A stretch of DNA of 64,000 nt from NCBI RefSeq assembly GCF_018812025.1, contig NC_063049.1, forward strand, positions 12,405,537-12,469,536. Direction: 5' to 3'. The first letter of the stretch is position 1. Each line of letters begins with the position of its first letter. Source of the DNA: Megalobrama amblycephala (taxonomy: Eukaryota > Chordata > Actinopteri > Cypriniformes > Xenocyprididae). Positions 21,073 to 32,852 of the stretch are shown in pieces. The notes beneath the pieces are model-generated. The model did no database searches. It saw only the letters and a program-made list of their open reading frames with translations, and was not told the origin of the DNA. The position numbers and the translations under genes were made by a program.

Positions 21073-22435
21073 CAGTGCGTTTACATGCACCCTCATAATG
21101 CGATTTTGGAAATATTGCGATTAAAGTTTACCTCACGTAAACACAATACTTCAAACAAACAAATGTGATTAAGCTCATAATCGTAGTAACCATAATCACA
21201 TTAAACTAGATGGTCTATGCCGATTTTAAATCGCATGTAAACACCTTAATCGCATTATAGAGTGCCTCAGGGATGACGCATTTTTATAGGCCAACCCGGA
21301 AGTTAGCGGCGCACGGGTTCCCTCGGTTGAAAGCCTATGCATTTTTCCCATAGACTTTTGGAAAATCGCAGAAAATAAGCTCTGTGTTTAACATAGGGTT
21401 ATGACACTTACACGTTTTGTCTATCAAGATAATCTTTACAAGTTAAAACAACATAAATACATTTTGAAGCCTAAATAAAGTCGTCAGATATAAAAAGCTA
21501 ACAGTGGGCTATAAACGGACTACAGCACACCATGGTCGCGGATCAACGTCGTCACCACCAACCTTCCTCAAACTGTATTTAAAAAACAATGTTATTTAAA
21601 AACATGTTCGCTGATTTTGATCTGTGCTGTATATGAATACTTGTCCATTTTTTCAAGAGAAATGCTGTCCAAATGTCCTGTTTGTTATGATGACGTCTAA
21701 AGTCCCCACCAAAGGAAGTAGTCCCTTTTAGCAATTTGTTAGCAACCGCCGTTTTTAAGACACAGTACAGGTTTAAAAAATCACAAGCGGGTTATAACTG
21801 GTGTGATTTATGTCATAGATCAAAATGTGAAAATATTTAGAGACTTTGTTAACCACAGACCTTATTTCAGGCGATTTAGCAAAAACCCATTCAAAAAACC
21901 CATAGACTTTACGGCGTTGGAACCGGAAGCCCTAAAATGCTAACTCGCTTCCGGGTTTTGCCTACAAAAATGCGCCATCCCTGAGGCACTCTATTAACAC
22001 TCTGACCAAAATGTCCATGTGCTCGTATGTACACGGATGCTGTGTGTTGTTCACACAACTCCGTGACATTACTCTGAAGTTTTCTTTTCTCCAAATTGCT
22101 AAACTCTGTCAAAACAACTCGACGCACAGTCTCTGCTCCATATCTTAATCGAGGCGCCACAAAGTAGAACGCGACGGAAGCGTAGGCAAACCCGGCATTG
22201 CAATATTCATCTCGGCACTGAATAATATTCAGTATTATACAATAATATCCAGTGGCCGGTAACATGCACACTGTATGCCTATCTAAGTGTGGTATAACCA
22301 TACTTATTAAATAATGAAAATTGCATGTAAAACTGGAGTGAAGAGTTCTGCTCGTGTCATGTAAACATCTTACTGCAATCAAGACCTTACTCTGATTATG
22401 ATAAATAATCGCATTATTGCTGCACATGTAAACAT
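21073..22435. mobile_element. MITE with GTTTACATGC-type ends, interrupted
   Basis: The left end CAGTGCGTTTACATGCACCC and the right end TGCACATGTAAACATAG are inverted, with AATGCGATT-type blocks just inside on both sides. Several further ATCGCATGTAAACA motifs occur. A separate TIR element is inserted at 21259-21992. Outer ends are accurate to a few bases. Confidence 0.65.
21259..21992. mobile_element. Nested 734-bp TIR element (AGAGTGCCTCAGGG ends)
   Basis: The inverted ends start AGAGTGCCTCAGGGATG, and the similarity extends about 50 bp inward through CGCATTTTT, TAGGC and ACCCGGAAG. AT flanks each side (21257-21258 and 21993-21994), compatible with a 2-bp AT duplication such as that reported for ISL2EU elements. 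The superfamily assignment is only a suggestion. A 172-codon minus-strand frame that begins outside the element shows no domain. Confidence 0.7.
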
Positions 22436-23228
22436 AGTCATAGTCTATTTACTCCACATTGTGCAGTATATTTTGTGTATTTCAGTTTCACATTTCAGTG
22501 ACATTTGACCAGACATGCAGTGACTAATAGTGTGGGTTTTAATACATAATACAACCTTGATTTTTATAATCACAGAGTGAGTGTGTCCACTCAGTCTGGA
22601 GAACTTTGAAAACATTTGTACAGTCTCTTGAAAAACACCTATCATGTTGCCTGAATGTTGTTCTGAATGTTGTTCATGTGTCTACATTGACTGCACAGAG
22701 ATAATAAACTTCTATAGATGGTTGACAGTAATGGATTGTAAGACTGATTGTTTCTCTATGGGAACATCTGTCAGACACCTCAAATATCTATCCCATGTTT
22801 TCTCTGCATGGAGAGCTTGTTGATATGGGTTTACTTAGTGGAGAAGCCATCTGAGTTCAGTGTAATTATTGAGAATCAGCTTCTCAGTCATTTTAATTGA
22901 AAAAAAAGTAAAAAAAAAAAAATACCATAGTAAAAAAAAACCTATTAATTTGTTAATTGTCCATTACTTTTCCATGACGAAAATAATATTATATAGTTAG
23001 ACTGTAATCTGTTTTCTTGCTTTACTCAGTAAAACCATATTGAAATATATTTTGAATCTAAAAAAATCAAATAATATCAAAGCAATTAGAAGTAGCTGAT
23101 AGGTGATAATCTTTCAATTTCATCTCGAAAAATTGGTCCTAGCAACAGAGATGGGGATAAAATATAAAACCTCAGTTAAAATGTAAAATTGGCCATTCAG
23201 CAAAGTGGAAATCTATCTAGACCTATTA
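22436..23228. other. Intergenic stretch, nothing recognised
   Basis: AT-rich with A-runs around 22900-22940. No terminal repeats or coding signals. Confidence 0.5.
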
Positions 23229-23345
23229 TGTAGAATGAAAATAACTTGAATGGAAGCATGAGATCAGGTTTTGAAAGAATGACTAGCTGTGTTACAAGTG
23301 TGATCAGTTTGGATTTTTGTACTAAGAGTTTTGAAAATGTACACC
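23229..23345 (-). repeat. Inverted segment of repeat X
   Basis: This is the reverse complement of 31735-31850 (landmarks GATCAGTTTGGATTTTTGTA and GAAAGAATGACTAGC). It also pairs with the start of the forward copy at 23395, forming an inverted repeat across an A-rich spacer of about 50 bp. Confidence 0.75.
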
Positions 23346-23384
23346 ATACATGTGAAAATAGTGCCAAAAAAAAAAAAAAAAACC

Positions 23385-23880
23385 TGTAACATCACTAGTC
23401 ATTCTTTCAAAACCTTATCTCATGCTTTCATTCCAGTTGTACATATTTTCATTCGACATAATCACTGTTTTAAAACACAAGAACATTGTGATATGTAATG
23501 AGAACTGTAATTTTTGTAATAGTATCTATTCAGTGTGTTATTAAAAGGTGTGATAAAGTTATGAAATGGCCATGAGGTTTCATGCTAGAAAAGAGTTTGC
23601 TGCCAGTACAGTAAATGTTCTCACTGTGCCATATGACTGAATCTATACTGTAGTAGTTGACCTTTATAAGGGTGAGTTACAGTAAAGTGGCAGTCTCATG
23701 GTGATCTGTTTACAGTATCACATGGCATACTGTAATGTAAAATGCTGTATTTGATGCCATCTCTCTCTCTTCTTCTGATGTATCTCTGATCAATCTGATG
23801 TTTCCCAGTTTTCCCTTGTACTCTATCCTGCTCTTTGTTCACAAATTGCAAATCTCTCTGTCACACACACACAAACACGC
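23385..23880 (+). repeat. Dispersed repeat X, copy 1 left part
   Basis: Matches 31775-32420 in the same orientation over about 500 bp, from CTAGTCATTCTTTCAAAACC through TGCCATATGACT and CCTTTATAAGGGTGAG to TTCACAAATTGCAAATCTC. It continues at 25157-25298 after about 1.25 kb of inserted sequence. I do not recognise the family. Confidence 0.8.
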
Positions 23881-23919
23881 AAGCACACTCACACACACAC
23901 ACAAACAAACACACACATT
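23861..23919. repeat. CA-rich microsatellite
   Basis: Interrupted (CA)n/(AC)n run, expanded relative to the shorter tract at 32411-32422 in copy 2 of repeat X. Confidence 0.9.
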
Positions 23920-24115
23920 GGGTTTCCATGTTTTATGGGGACTTTTCTATAGACGTAATGGTTTTTATACTGTACAAACTGTATATTCTATCCCCCTACA
24001 CTAATCCTACCCATTGCCATCACAGAAAACTTTCTGATATTTTAGATTTTCAAAAAAGATAATTCTGTATTATTTATAACCTTGTTTCCTCATGGGGACC
24101 AAAAATTTGGTTTTA
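23917..24115. repeat. Interspersed repeat, TTTATGGGGAC family
   Basis: The TGGGTTTCCATGTTTTATGG start following a CA run, with a TTTCCTCATGGGGACC end, is a combination I know as a common zebrafish and carp repeat. It is absent from copy 2 of repeat X, so it is an insertion in copy 1. Confidence 0.55.
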
Positions 24116-24446
24116 AACGTTTTAATTTAGCAATGAACATTCAGATCTTACCGGTGTTGCCATATGCTTCAAAGGGTTAAAATCGATCGCCTTTCGCCTT
24201 GAATCTTGAATTCTATAGACATTCTAATTGCATTCTATAGGCTATATCACGCAGTGAGTTGTTGCCCTGCTTCATATTCATCATTAGTCAACTGTATGAA
24301 ATGTCAGATGACCTATGTAGGTCTGGGGGTGGGGCAAGTGCGTTAAATGCATAAAAAATTTTACACATTATTATTAAATAACACGTTATTTTTTTCCGTA
24401 ATTAATTAATCTAATTAACACGTTAAATTCCCAGCCCTAGTTATAA

Positions 24447-24536
24447 GTAAGCAATAAGGTACCAGAGGCTGTGCTGTATCGTGTAATAAGTGAATAACTT
24501 ATTCACGATACAGCACTAGCCTCGAGTACCTTATTG
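24447..24536. repeat. Strong hairpin (inverted repeat)
   Basis: Arms AGCAATAAGGTACCAGAGGC...CTGTATCGTG and CACGATACAG...CCTCGAGTACCTTATTGCT are inverted over about 35 bp with few mismatches and a loop of about 15 bp. It abuts the TIR element on its right. Confidence 0.85.
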
Positions 24537-24539
24537 CTT

Positions 24540-25158
24540 TTATAAAACGGTTACCACACAATACAAATATTAAAGCCAGAAATATGTATCAATGGAACTT
24601 TCATGAAGTAAACTTTTTCTAAAAGCCTTCCTTCCGCCAGAAAAAATAATCCCAGACCATGAACAACAACAGCAGTTACATTATTACGCCATTAGATGGC
24701 GGCAAAGACTGTCTTTATGAGTGTGTCAGTCAGTAGCGAAGACTTTTTTATTGAAAAGACTGAATTGTTTTGAAAAAGGAACAAGACGCAACTGACAAAT
24801 GCTTTGACTAGCGACTGTCAGTCACATAAAAACCCCTTAAATGTTAAAAGGACAAGATGATACATCGAACATTTAAACAGAACATTGGACTGACCTGAAG
24901 GAACATGCTAAATCTGAATGCAGGTAAATAAACTTGCTCACTCGATCTTTTTCTCACAACACTCTTCTACACAATACAGTAAGCTTCAATGAACAATATC
25001 AATTGAGAACATACAGTTTACGTTGCTAAAAGCGGTTGCTAAAGGTATTGTGTAGTTAAACACAGAACCGTTGGGGGAAGCGGTTAGAGCCATGTTTTAT
25101 TGTGAATAAAACACAGCTATTGACCAATCAGAATCAAGGACAGGAACTAACCATTTTA
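24540..25158. mobile_element. Possible TIR element inside repeat X copy 1
   Basis: ATAAAACGGTTA near 24541 and TAACCATTTTAT near 25150 are inverted. The segment is missing from the corresponding place in the second X copy, where the sequence runs straight into TATAATGTAAGATAAATC. The conserved block GACCAATCAGAATCAAGGACAGGAAC lies just inside the right end. The hairpin at 24447 may be part of it. Confidence 0.5.
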
Positions 25159-25298
25159 TAATCTAAGATAAATCGTTTACACTGTAAAAAGAAATCATTA
25201 CCTTTGGTTAGTCGTATCGGAAATTGCAAACAAAGTAGAAACTATAGAATCTGTATCTATAGAAATCTATAGATGTACCAAATTATTTATTGATTAAC
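25157..25298 (+). repeat. Dispersed repeat X, copy 1 right part
   Basis: Aligns with 32445-32598: AAGATAAATC, GTAAAAAGAA, ATCTGTATCTATAGAAATCT and ATTGATTAAC in the same order. Similarity stops sharply after ATTGATTAAC in both copies. Confidence 0.75.
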
Positions 25299-28016
25299 AG
25301 ATCATTTGGATTTAATAGACAAATGTAATTAACTGAACGAGAAGAGGTGCAAATGAAAAGTTTGATAGTAATAGCATTATGAAAGGCAGTTACTGTGAAT
25401 GAAACATTTATATAGATGAAACACTTATTTTGTGTTGTGAAAAGGATACTTTGTGATTTTGTGTGTTGTATTAACACAATTGAAAACGTCCTGAAATGTT
25501 TGAAAAAATGCACATTTGGTGATCTGTTGTGATATTAGTACTAAGTGTTTAGAGCTCACGTATGAAAGTTGGGGTCGGGGGGCCTGAACTAGATTTTAAA
25601 GGAAATCAGCAGCCTAAAAAAGAAGTTGACCCAAAGTTTTTTTATGTAGTAAAAATACAAAAGTATGAGAACGTCTAAATTAGCTGGTTTCATGCAAGTC
25701 AAAAATGTCATTTAATCTGAGTAAATCAGGTCAAAAGAAGTACTTTTTTCAGCTACATAATGTAGAAGTAAATCTTTGAAATTATAATTGCAGATTGCCA
25801 CTTTTTTCCTATGTATTCCTATGTCTTTTTTGTATGTATATATTAGTGTGCCACCCAATGATTTTGACTATGCCCCTCTGACCATACAATTTAAAAATTT
25901 CCTGGAGGTGCCATGATGAGCGCTCACTGGTTACATGGGTACCTGACTTCACGAGCACACCCTTCAGTTATGCGATTGTAAAAAAAACCCAAAAAAAACT
26001 GCAATTTGTAGTGAAAAACAGTAAAAGGGATGTTCCTAGAAATCACATTAAATTATTTTATTATTATTTCCTGGAACTCCCAGCTTTTTTCCTTTCTTCT
26101 TTCTTTCTTTTTTTTTTTTTTGTTTAATAATCCCACAGACATTTTAGCAGAAAATGGCAAAGAGCGAAACAGTAAAAACAGTATGAGATGTAAGTCGGAC
26201 CTTAGTACATATGGATCAGACATTTCCTTAGTCTCAAAGATTCTTATATGTCTTTTTATCCAACAAATTGTCATGTTTGTCATCCAACATGTTTGAGCTT
26301 GTTGTCGTCTTCTCTGTATTCACAGAATAACACAAACACCCATAGTGTTTAGATAAAAATTAAAAAAGGAAAAACAGATGGTGCCCTCAAGACAAAATAA
26401 GCCATTTTCTCATCATCCATCTGAGAAACAACACCCACAGCCTATTTACACCTCTGCAGGAGGATGCCTGTCTTACTCTATGTGTGTGTGCGTGTGAATC
26501 TTTGTGTGTTTTGGAGAAAATAGGAGATTCTTTGTGACACTTTGTTACAAATTTATATCATGCCAAAAAAAAAAGGAAATGTCTCAAATCATTTGTTTGC
26601 CAATTCTAATGCAATGAAATTAATACATTTTTAAGTGTAACAGTCCAAATACATTTGGGTGGCCACTGTATATTAATACTAAAATATTGCTAAAATAATC
26701 ATTTCAAAATTATACAAATTATTTTTTTTCTTTTGTTTGTCATAAAACACATACTTCCATTCATTCATTCTACTGCAACGGCCTTGGTGGTACAAGTGCC
26801 CAGGCTGTAGTTTACTTTCACCTTGAGTGAGCAGACACCGCCAGAGTCCAGATGGCCTCAGACAGAGTGTGAAGAAGACAAAGACAGAGTTAGGAGCAAT
26901 AAAGAAAGAAAAAAAAATAAGAATGTGACATCCCATTCACCTTTCATCCATCCATGTACAGCTCATCACTCATAGGCCCATTGTTGATGTTACTTTGAAT
27001 GTATTATTCTACTAAACAGATAGTCCGCCAGTTCACAAGATCCTTCATGTAAATGGCATGCTGATAAGGTGTGTATCTTCTTCTACAAACATCCTAGACT
27101 GGGGACACAGTGTCCTTTGACAAATAACGGAAACCAAAAAGGCTTCTATGTCCCAGCGCACTGATTTGTTTGAATAAGATAAAGTAAAAACCTACAGGAC
27201 CATTTAACAACATCCCATAACCATCAAAATCACTGCATTATAGATTGATATTACATAAATAGCATGAAATTTGATGAGGTTAAATGGTTCATTCACCTCA
27301 CGGTGTGTGGGAGTAGAAAGAAAGTCTCTCAGCTGATTGTTTGATGACCTCCATCGGTTGGCCACTCTTAATAAGGTTGTGTTAGCTGCCTGGAGCGAAC
27401 AGACTGTTTTTAAAATAAGCAAATTCCTTCGGTGTTTGGTATTATGGTGTAGATCCACCCCTCCCCCAAATCACCACATCTCTCTCACTTCATGTCTGTT
27501 TGTTATGTCTTGAGGCAAACAAATAGACATAGGTTAATTATGTTTCTCAAGGGAGAAGGTCATTTTTGGGAAAGCATGAGTATAAAATATCATAATCTCT
27601 AAATAGAACTCTCAAATTTGAAGCCCTCTCAGTAGCAGTTCATAATCAGCCTTAGAATACAGTGACCCAAATCCCAAAGCAACCAGCACTTATGCTGTTT
27701 TTGTCTTACTCCAGAGGTATGTAGGCGAGAGAAGTAATAAAGGCCAATCACACTGCACTGACAGACAACGATCAACTGCAACAGACACTCAACATTCACA
27801 CAGCAGTAGAATATGGTTGTCAGTCCTGTATTTGAGTCCTAAATGCAGTTTCGTTCACACACATTACGGTTATTTACTGGAATGACAACCACATTCTATA
27901 ACCAAACTCACATCGGTAAATTTTTAGGACTCACAGCCGCATTCTCGGAAACCGAGAAACCGCACTGGACAACTAGCTGTCTGTTACGTCATACAGCGCA
28001 AGACAGCCATTATGCT
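25299..28016. other. Intergenic stretch, nothing recognised
   Basis: AT-rich with T/C runs at about 26085-26122 and a GT-rich patch near 26479-26505. Short open frames (26030-26296, 26679-26936, 27204-27458) lack domains. No terminal repeats were seen. Confidence 0.5.
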
Positions 28017-28017
28017 A

Positions 28018-28402
28018 AAGGCCGGAACACACCAAGCCGACGAACTAGTGGCGACGAAAGCAGACTGCGGGGTTGGCTCACGTCGGCAGCGTCTGTGTCC
28101 AAAGTTGGCCTGACACACCCAACCAACGCTAGTCAGTCGACGGCCAAGTAGCACGTCCGTTCTGCGCCTGCGTGAGATGAAATGCCTTACCGAACTAGCA
28201 TGTGGCAGTATCTGAACAGCCAATCATCAGATGGCCCGACGGACCGACGAGCTCCAACGCCGATTCAACATTTCGAATCGGCTGAAAAAAGGCGACAAAG
28301 ACCAACTTCAGCCGACGGTGCGGAAAACACTGAGAAAACTTAGTTGGCAGACGAACAAAAACTGCCAGACGGCTGACCGTCGGCTTGGTGCGTTCCTGCC
28401 TT
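28018..28402. mobile_element. GC-rich foldback MITE (AAGGCCGGAACACACC ends)
   Basis: Inverted ends: AAGGCCGGAACACACCAAGC (28018) and GCTTGGTGCGTTCCTGCCTT (ending 28402). The interior holds further inverted blocks rich in CGAC and GTCGG. It is clearly more GC-rich than its flanks. No ORF with a domain was seen. A target duplication is not obvious. Confidence 0.75.
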
Positions 28403-28905
28403 GGTTTCATTTGTGTGGTTTCATTTTCAGTAACTTACAGCGACGGAGATATGAGCAGTGTGTCATTTGAAGGTTTTAGATCCTGTCACTGTTCTCCACA
28501 GAAGCGGCTCCCGTCCGTTTGTGAAGAGTATAGAACCCAAGAGGCGACATTTTATTATTTTTTTGTAACAGCCACTAGATGGCACTCCGGTAGCGCGACC
28601 GCCATTATGGGGTGAAAATACTAACTGGACCATAGAATTCTTCACGCTTCCCAATTCTTACGCACCCAAAATCGTCGAATTTCACTGCCAAATCAGAGGC
28701 GCAATAGAACAGTTTTTTTAAATTAAGTCATCAGTAAATGGTATGGCTCCTACAATAATTGTTGTATATATGTTTAATTTTACCAGTTATGGAATCCAAC
28801 CATTCATCCATCTGAGGTAACATAGTTAGCCTACTTTATTGAGTATTTCCATTTTATGCAACTTTACACATTTATTAATAGTAAATTAATAATTAATAAA
28901 TTTAA
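28403..28905. other. Unrecognised stretch between two elements
   Basis: Includes GCCACTAGATGGCACTCCGG near 28572 followed by CGCCATTATGGGG. It may be part of another repeat. I cannot name it. Confidence 0.4.
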
Positions 28906-29552
28906 AGGGTTAGTTCACCCAAAAATGAAAATAATGTCATTTATTACTCACCCTCATGCTGTTCCACACCCGTAAGACTTTCGTAAGTCTTTTCGTTTCG
29001 GGGGGCAAAGGGCAAAGGGCCGTACGCATCAATTTGCAGCAGAAGAGCAACCTCTGACCCAACGCTAGACGCAATGACGAACACGGAAGCGCATAGAGAA
29101 AATAGATTTGCAAAACAAAACACTGGTCATGAATTAGAAGTCTAAAATGAGGAATTGTAAAGAGAAATGTCAAAAGATTTTGATATAAGAGAAGAGGAGA
29201 TTGAGTTAGTTGCAGAGCCCTATTTGTTTGAACCGTGAGAGGTGTCTAAGCTTACACTACTCCTACATCCTGCGTCATACATCACATCAGGGGTTACTCA
29301 TTTGGAGCAAATCAACTTCCACATGCGCATTATGTGTGCGGTCATCCGCCGGAAGCTAGTTATTTGAATTTATTAAGTTTTAAATATGGATATTGTTTTT
29401 ACAAATACGCATCGTTTCACTTCAGAAGGCCTTTATTAACCCTCTGAAGCTGTATGGATTACTTTGATTTTGGATGGATGCATTTTTTTGGTCATATACA
29501 CCTAGGATGGCTTGAGGGTGAATAAATCATGGGATAATTTTCATTTTCACAG
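28906..29552. mobile_element. Chimeric TTAA-family element with a short ORF
   Basis: The left end AGGGTTAGTTCACCC follows TTAA (28902-28905) and has the family C start. The right part (about 29345-29552) instead matches the 36053-36387 element: GCCGGAAGCTAGTT, AAGTTTTAAATAT, CACCTAGGATGGCTTGA and ATCATGGGATAATTTTCAT. The final GTGAACTATCCCT end is missing. The middle carries a short acidic ORF at 29167. Confidence 0.6.
29167..29238 (+). pseudogene. Short N-terminal ORF with PYLFEP motif
   Basis: ATG 29167 opens 23 codons (MSKDFDIREEEIEL, then VAEPYLFEP) ending at TGA 29236-29238. The stop looks like a CGA to TGA decay, because the frame then continues open for about 25 codons. The acidic start plus PY(L/M)FEP motif is shared with the ORF at 2343-2504 in the Kolobok-like element. 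It is probably the first exon of the second protein of a TTAA transposon. Function is unknown. Confidence 0.45.
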
Positions 29553-31544
29553 AAGTTGCAAAACTCTGTGAAGATAATAAATTATTTTTTAAAAAATCCT
29601 CTCAAAAACAAAGCAGAATGAGCATCCCCACACATAGTGGTGTTAAACAGCATTCCTAAATTAAATCAGTGCGTTTTAACAGCCTGGTTGAGTAAATTAT
29701 TCAATGACTTATAAAAGATTGACATTATCTACCTACTACTATCATAATGATGCAACCCAGCAGAACAAAATATCTTATCCAATGCACAGACTGACAGCCT
29801 GTATGGAAATGTGCAAACACATACAGAGGGATACAAATAGAAACAAGTCCCAGTGCTTTTGGACCTAACATCAGCCTTATTTGTGTTTGTCCAGTCAAAT
29901 TTAAGGACTGGAACTAACTAATTTTACAAATTGAATGATTTTATTCACAACCAGATTACAAGATTACATTTACAAACATTTTAAATATAATCTATAGCCA
30001 GATTTTACAATCTTAACAAATAATTTTATCACACTAAAAAAAAAATTGATGTAGAAACACAGTAAGTTTTCACTAGAAAATTTCACAATTAATTACAAAT
30101 AAATGGCAAGTAATACAATTAAATGTCAAATTGTGTTGTACAAAGACTGAAAGTACGTTCTTATAATATAAAACATACTTCAATAATCTTTGTGTTATTT
30201 CCAACTTTGAAAAATATTTTTTATAGTGAGTTTAAAATCATGAACTGATGCCAATGTTTTCTATTCATGTTGCAGTCGACCTCTTTGTATTTTACATGAT
30301 ACACATTTTCGGTGTAGTTAGTAGATTTTGAAAGAACTTTTGAAAAGTTCAAAGAATTAGCATTAGATAAATGTTTATGACAGTTACAGATGTTGAAATA
30401 AAACACTACCTGGTCTCCCTGCAGTTGCTGGATAAATGGATGTCACACTTATCATTTGCATTTACTAACTGTATCTTTGTCTCCCTTGGTCTATTGGGGT
30501 GGTCTAGAAACAGGACAGTTAAAAAAGATAAAGAGGGAGGGAGGACTGGTCTCCATTAAAGCAAAACATTTAACCATATCCCCGACACCCTTTCAAAAAT
30601 ACTCTTAGGCACAGTTAAAATACACATCTGTATGTTTAAATCTCCCTGCAAGAAAAACACTGACTACATTTTGTAGGAATAATTTGAGCGCCATCATGCA
30701 GCATACTGAAACATTTTTCACACAGATAGTAAAATGCAAGAGTGGATTACTGTGGAGAGGAGGTCCCCTTTGTTCCTGGTGGGGGTGACAATGGGGGGGG
30801 GGGGGGGGGGGGGTAGCGAGGGGGCTGTTGAAAGATTGATGTCAGTGCTGGTAATGAATCAGCCATTATCTGTGAAACTGTGGTGTCCTTGAACTCCAAG
30901 GTTTGCCATATGTTGTAAAGGACAGAGGGTCTGCAGAAAGGTGAGCACCTTAATCAGTGTGGTTTCCTTTGCTCGAAACAGGTCAGTAAGACCTTGGTTG
31001 GTTGGGACAAAGAAACCCCTTGGGCTCAGTTTGTGGGTCCAGTAGTTGGATCAGTGTGGTGAAAGTTCTTTTAACATAAGTAACCATTGTTTACAACATA
31101 TACCAACTGTTTTCAAATGGTGTAATTTTGTTTTATTGTTACATGGCTACATTTGATGGAAGCAGTTTCTTTATAAATCTATCTATCTTTTATTTATGTA
31201 TCTATCTATCCTTTAAGTAAAAGAAAAAAATACTAATTTTTATCACTTATGTTAAAAGAATATATACTTGTTTCTTATATAGGTTCATATGAACTGTGAA
31301 TTAAAATGATTTATAAATAGCATACCACAAAAGCTATACATTATGTTGAAAATGACCAAGACATTTCAGTATTTTCTTAGTTTTTTCTGCTTATAAAAGC
31401 GAGCTGATTCTCTTGGAGCGAAAAGATTTGAAATGTTGATTTCAATGTGTGCTAATGCACAACTCCTCAGCAAGCACATCTGTCCTTTAACACTGCATAT
31501 AAGCAAGTACTTTGCAGTCAAAACAAGTTTAGGATCACATCACA
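29553..31544. other. Intergenic stretch with a poly-G run
   Basis: AT-rich with nothing recognised except the G21 tract at 30793-30813 and a TCTATCTATC-rich patch near 31178-31212. Confidence 0.5.
30793..30813. repeat. Poly-G homopolymer, 21 bases
   Basis: An uninterrupted run of G inside a GGGGGTGACAATG...TAGCGAGGGGG context. It could be a G-quadruplex former or an assembly error. Confidence 0.9.
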
Positions 31545-31734
31545 CCTTGTGAACAAGAAGTATGCTTAAGTGTATTTAATGTGCACTTGTAGTGTACTTC
31601 AAATCTTAAAAGTATATTTTAAAAAAATACTTGTAGATAATATATTAATGAAATAAAGGGTTAGTTTACCCAAAAATGAAATTTGCCATTACAAGTTTTT
31701 TTATTCACTTTGCTACTATTTTGACATGTAAGGT

Positions 31735-32598
31735 GAACATTTTCAAAACTCTTACAAAAATCCAAACTGATCACACTTGTAACACAGCTAGTCATTCTTT
31801 CAAAACCTGATCTCATGCTTTCATTCTAGTTATTTTCATTCTACATAAACATTGTTTCAAAACACAAGATCATTGTGTAATGGGAACATTTGGTTTAATC
31901 ACAGAAACTCAACAGTATGATCTTATTTCAGTTTAATTGTTTTAACAATCAATTCATTCAATAGCAAACAATGCAAGATACATGTTTCAAATCACCCTTG
32001 TTTCTGAAATAATTACAGTTACGGACTACAGATGCCACATTAGAAAATACATTTACATTACCTAAATTACATAATTGGCATAAAATCCATAATGTTTGTA
32101 ATAGGATCTATTCAGTGTGTTATGACACAGCCATGAGGTTTTGTGCTAGAACAGAGTTTGCTGCCAATGCAGTAAATGTTCTCACTGTGCCATATGACTA
32201 AATCTGTACTGTAGTTGACCTTTATAAGGGTGAGTTTTAGTAATGTGGCAGTCTCATGGTGATCTGTTTATTTGATGTTGTATTTGATGCCATCTTTCTC
32301 TCTTCTTCTGATGTATCTCTGATCAGTCTGATGTTATACAGTCATTGACTGTTTTCCTGTTTTCCCTTGTACTCTATCCTGCTCTATGTTCACAAATTGC
32401 AAATCTCTCTATCACACATACACGCGCTTTGAACATAGTGATTATAATGTAAGATAAATCACTTATAATGTAAAAAGAATTAATTACTTTTAGTTATCTG
32501 TATCAGAAATTGCAGGGGGAAAAAAAGTAGAAACTATATCTATAGAATCTGTATCTATAGAAATCTATAGATGTACTAAATGATACATTGATTAACCA
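31735..32598 (+). repeat. Dispersed repeat X, copy 2
   Basis: The uninterrupted version of the repeat seen at 23385-23880 plus 25157-25298. It is AT-rich, with no ORF above about 60 codons. It ends at ATTGATTAAC like copy 1. It lies between two pieces of a family C element, so it behaves like an inserted unit. Confidence 0.75.
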
Positions 32599-32852
32599 TT
32601 AAAGGGTTTCTACACCCGTAAGACCTTCGTTCATCTTCGGAACACAAATTAAGATATTTCTGATGAAATCCGATGGCTCAGGAGGATGGCTCCTATTGTC
32701 AGTAATGTCACTGATCCTCTCAAGATCCAAAAAGGTACTAAAGACATATTTAAACAGTTCATGTGAGTACAGTGGTTCTACCTTAATATTATTTATTATA
32801 TATAGTACTTTTTTGTATGCCAAAAAAACAAAATAAGGACTTTTCAACAATA

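Noticed and set aside
21909..22427. 172-codon minus-strand open frame
   Set aside because: It runs across the boundary of the nested element and the outer MITE, and shows no domain.
23835..24062. His/Thr-rich open frame
   Set aside because: It is produced by the CA microsatellite and adjacent repeat.
24370..24436. Possible hAT right end (TTAACACGTTAAATTCCCAG then CCCTAG)
   Set aside because: The sequence resembles a known terminus, but no left partner or 8-bp duplication is visible, so I did not call an element.
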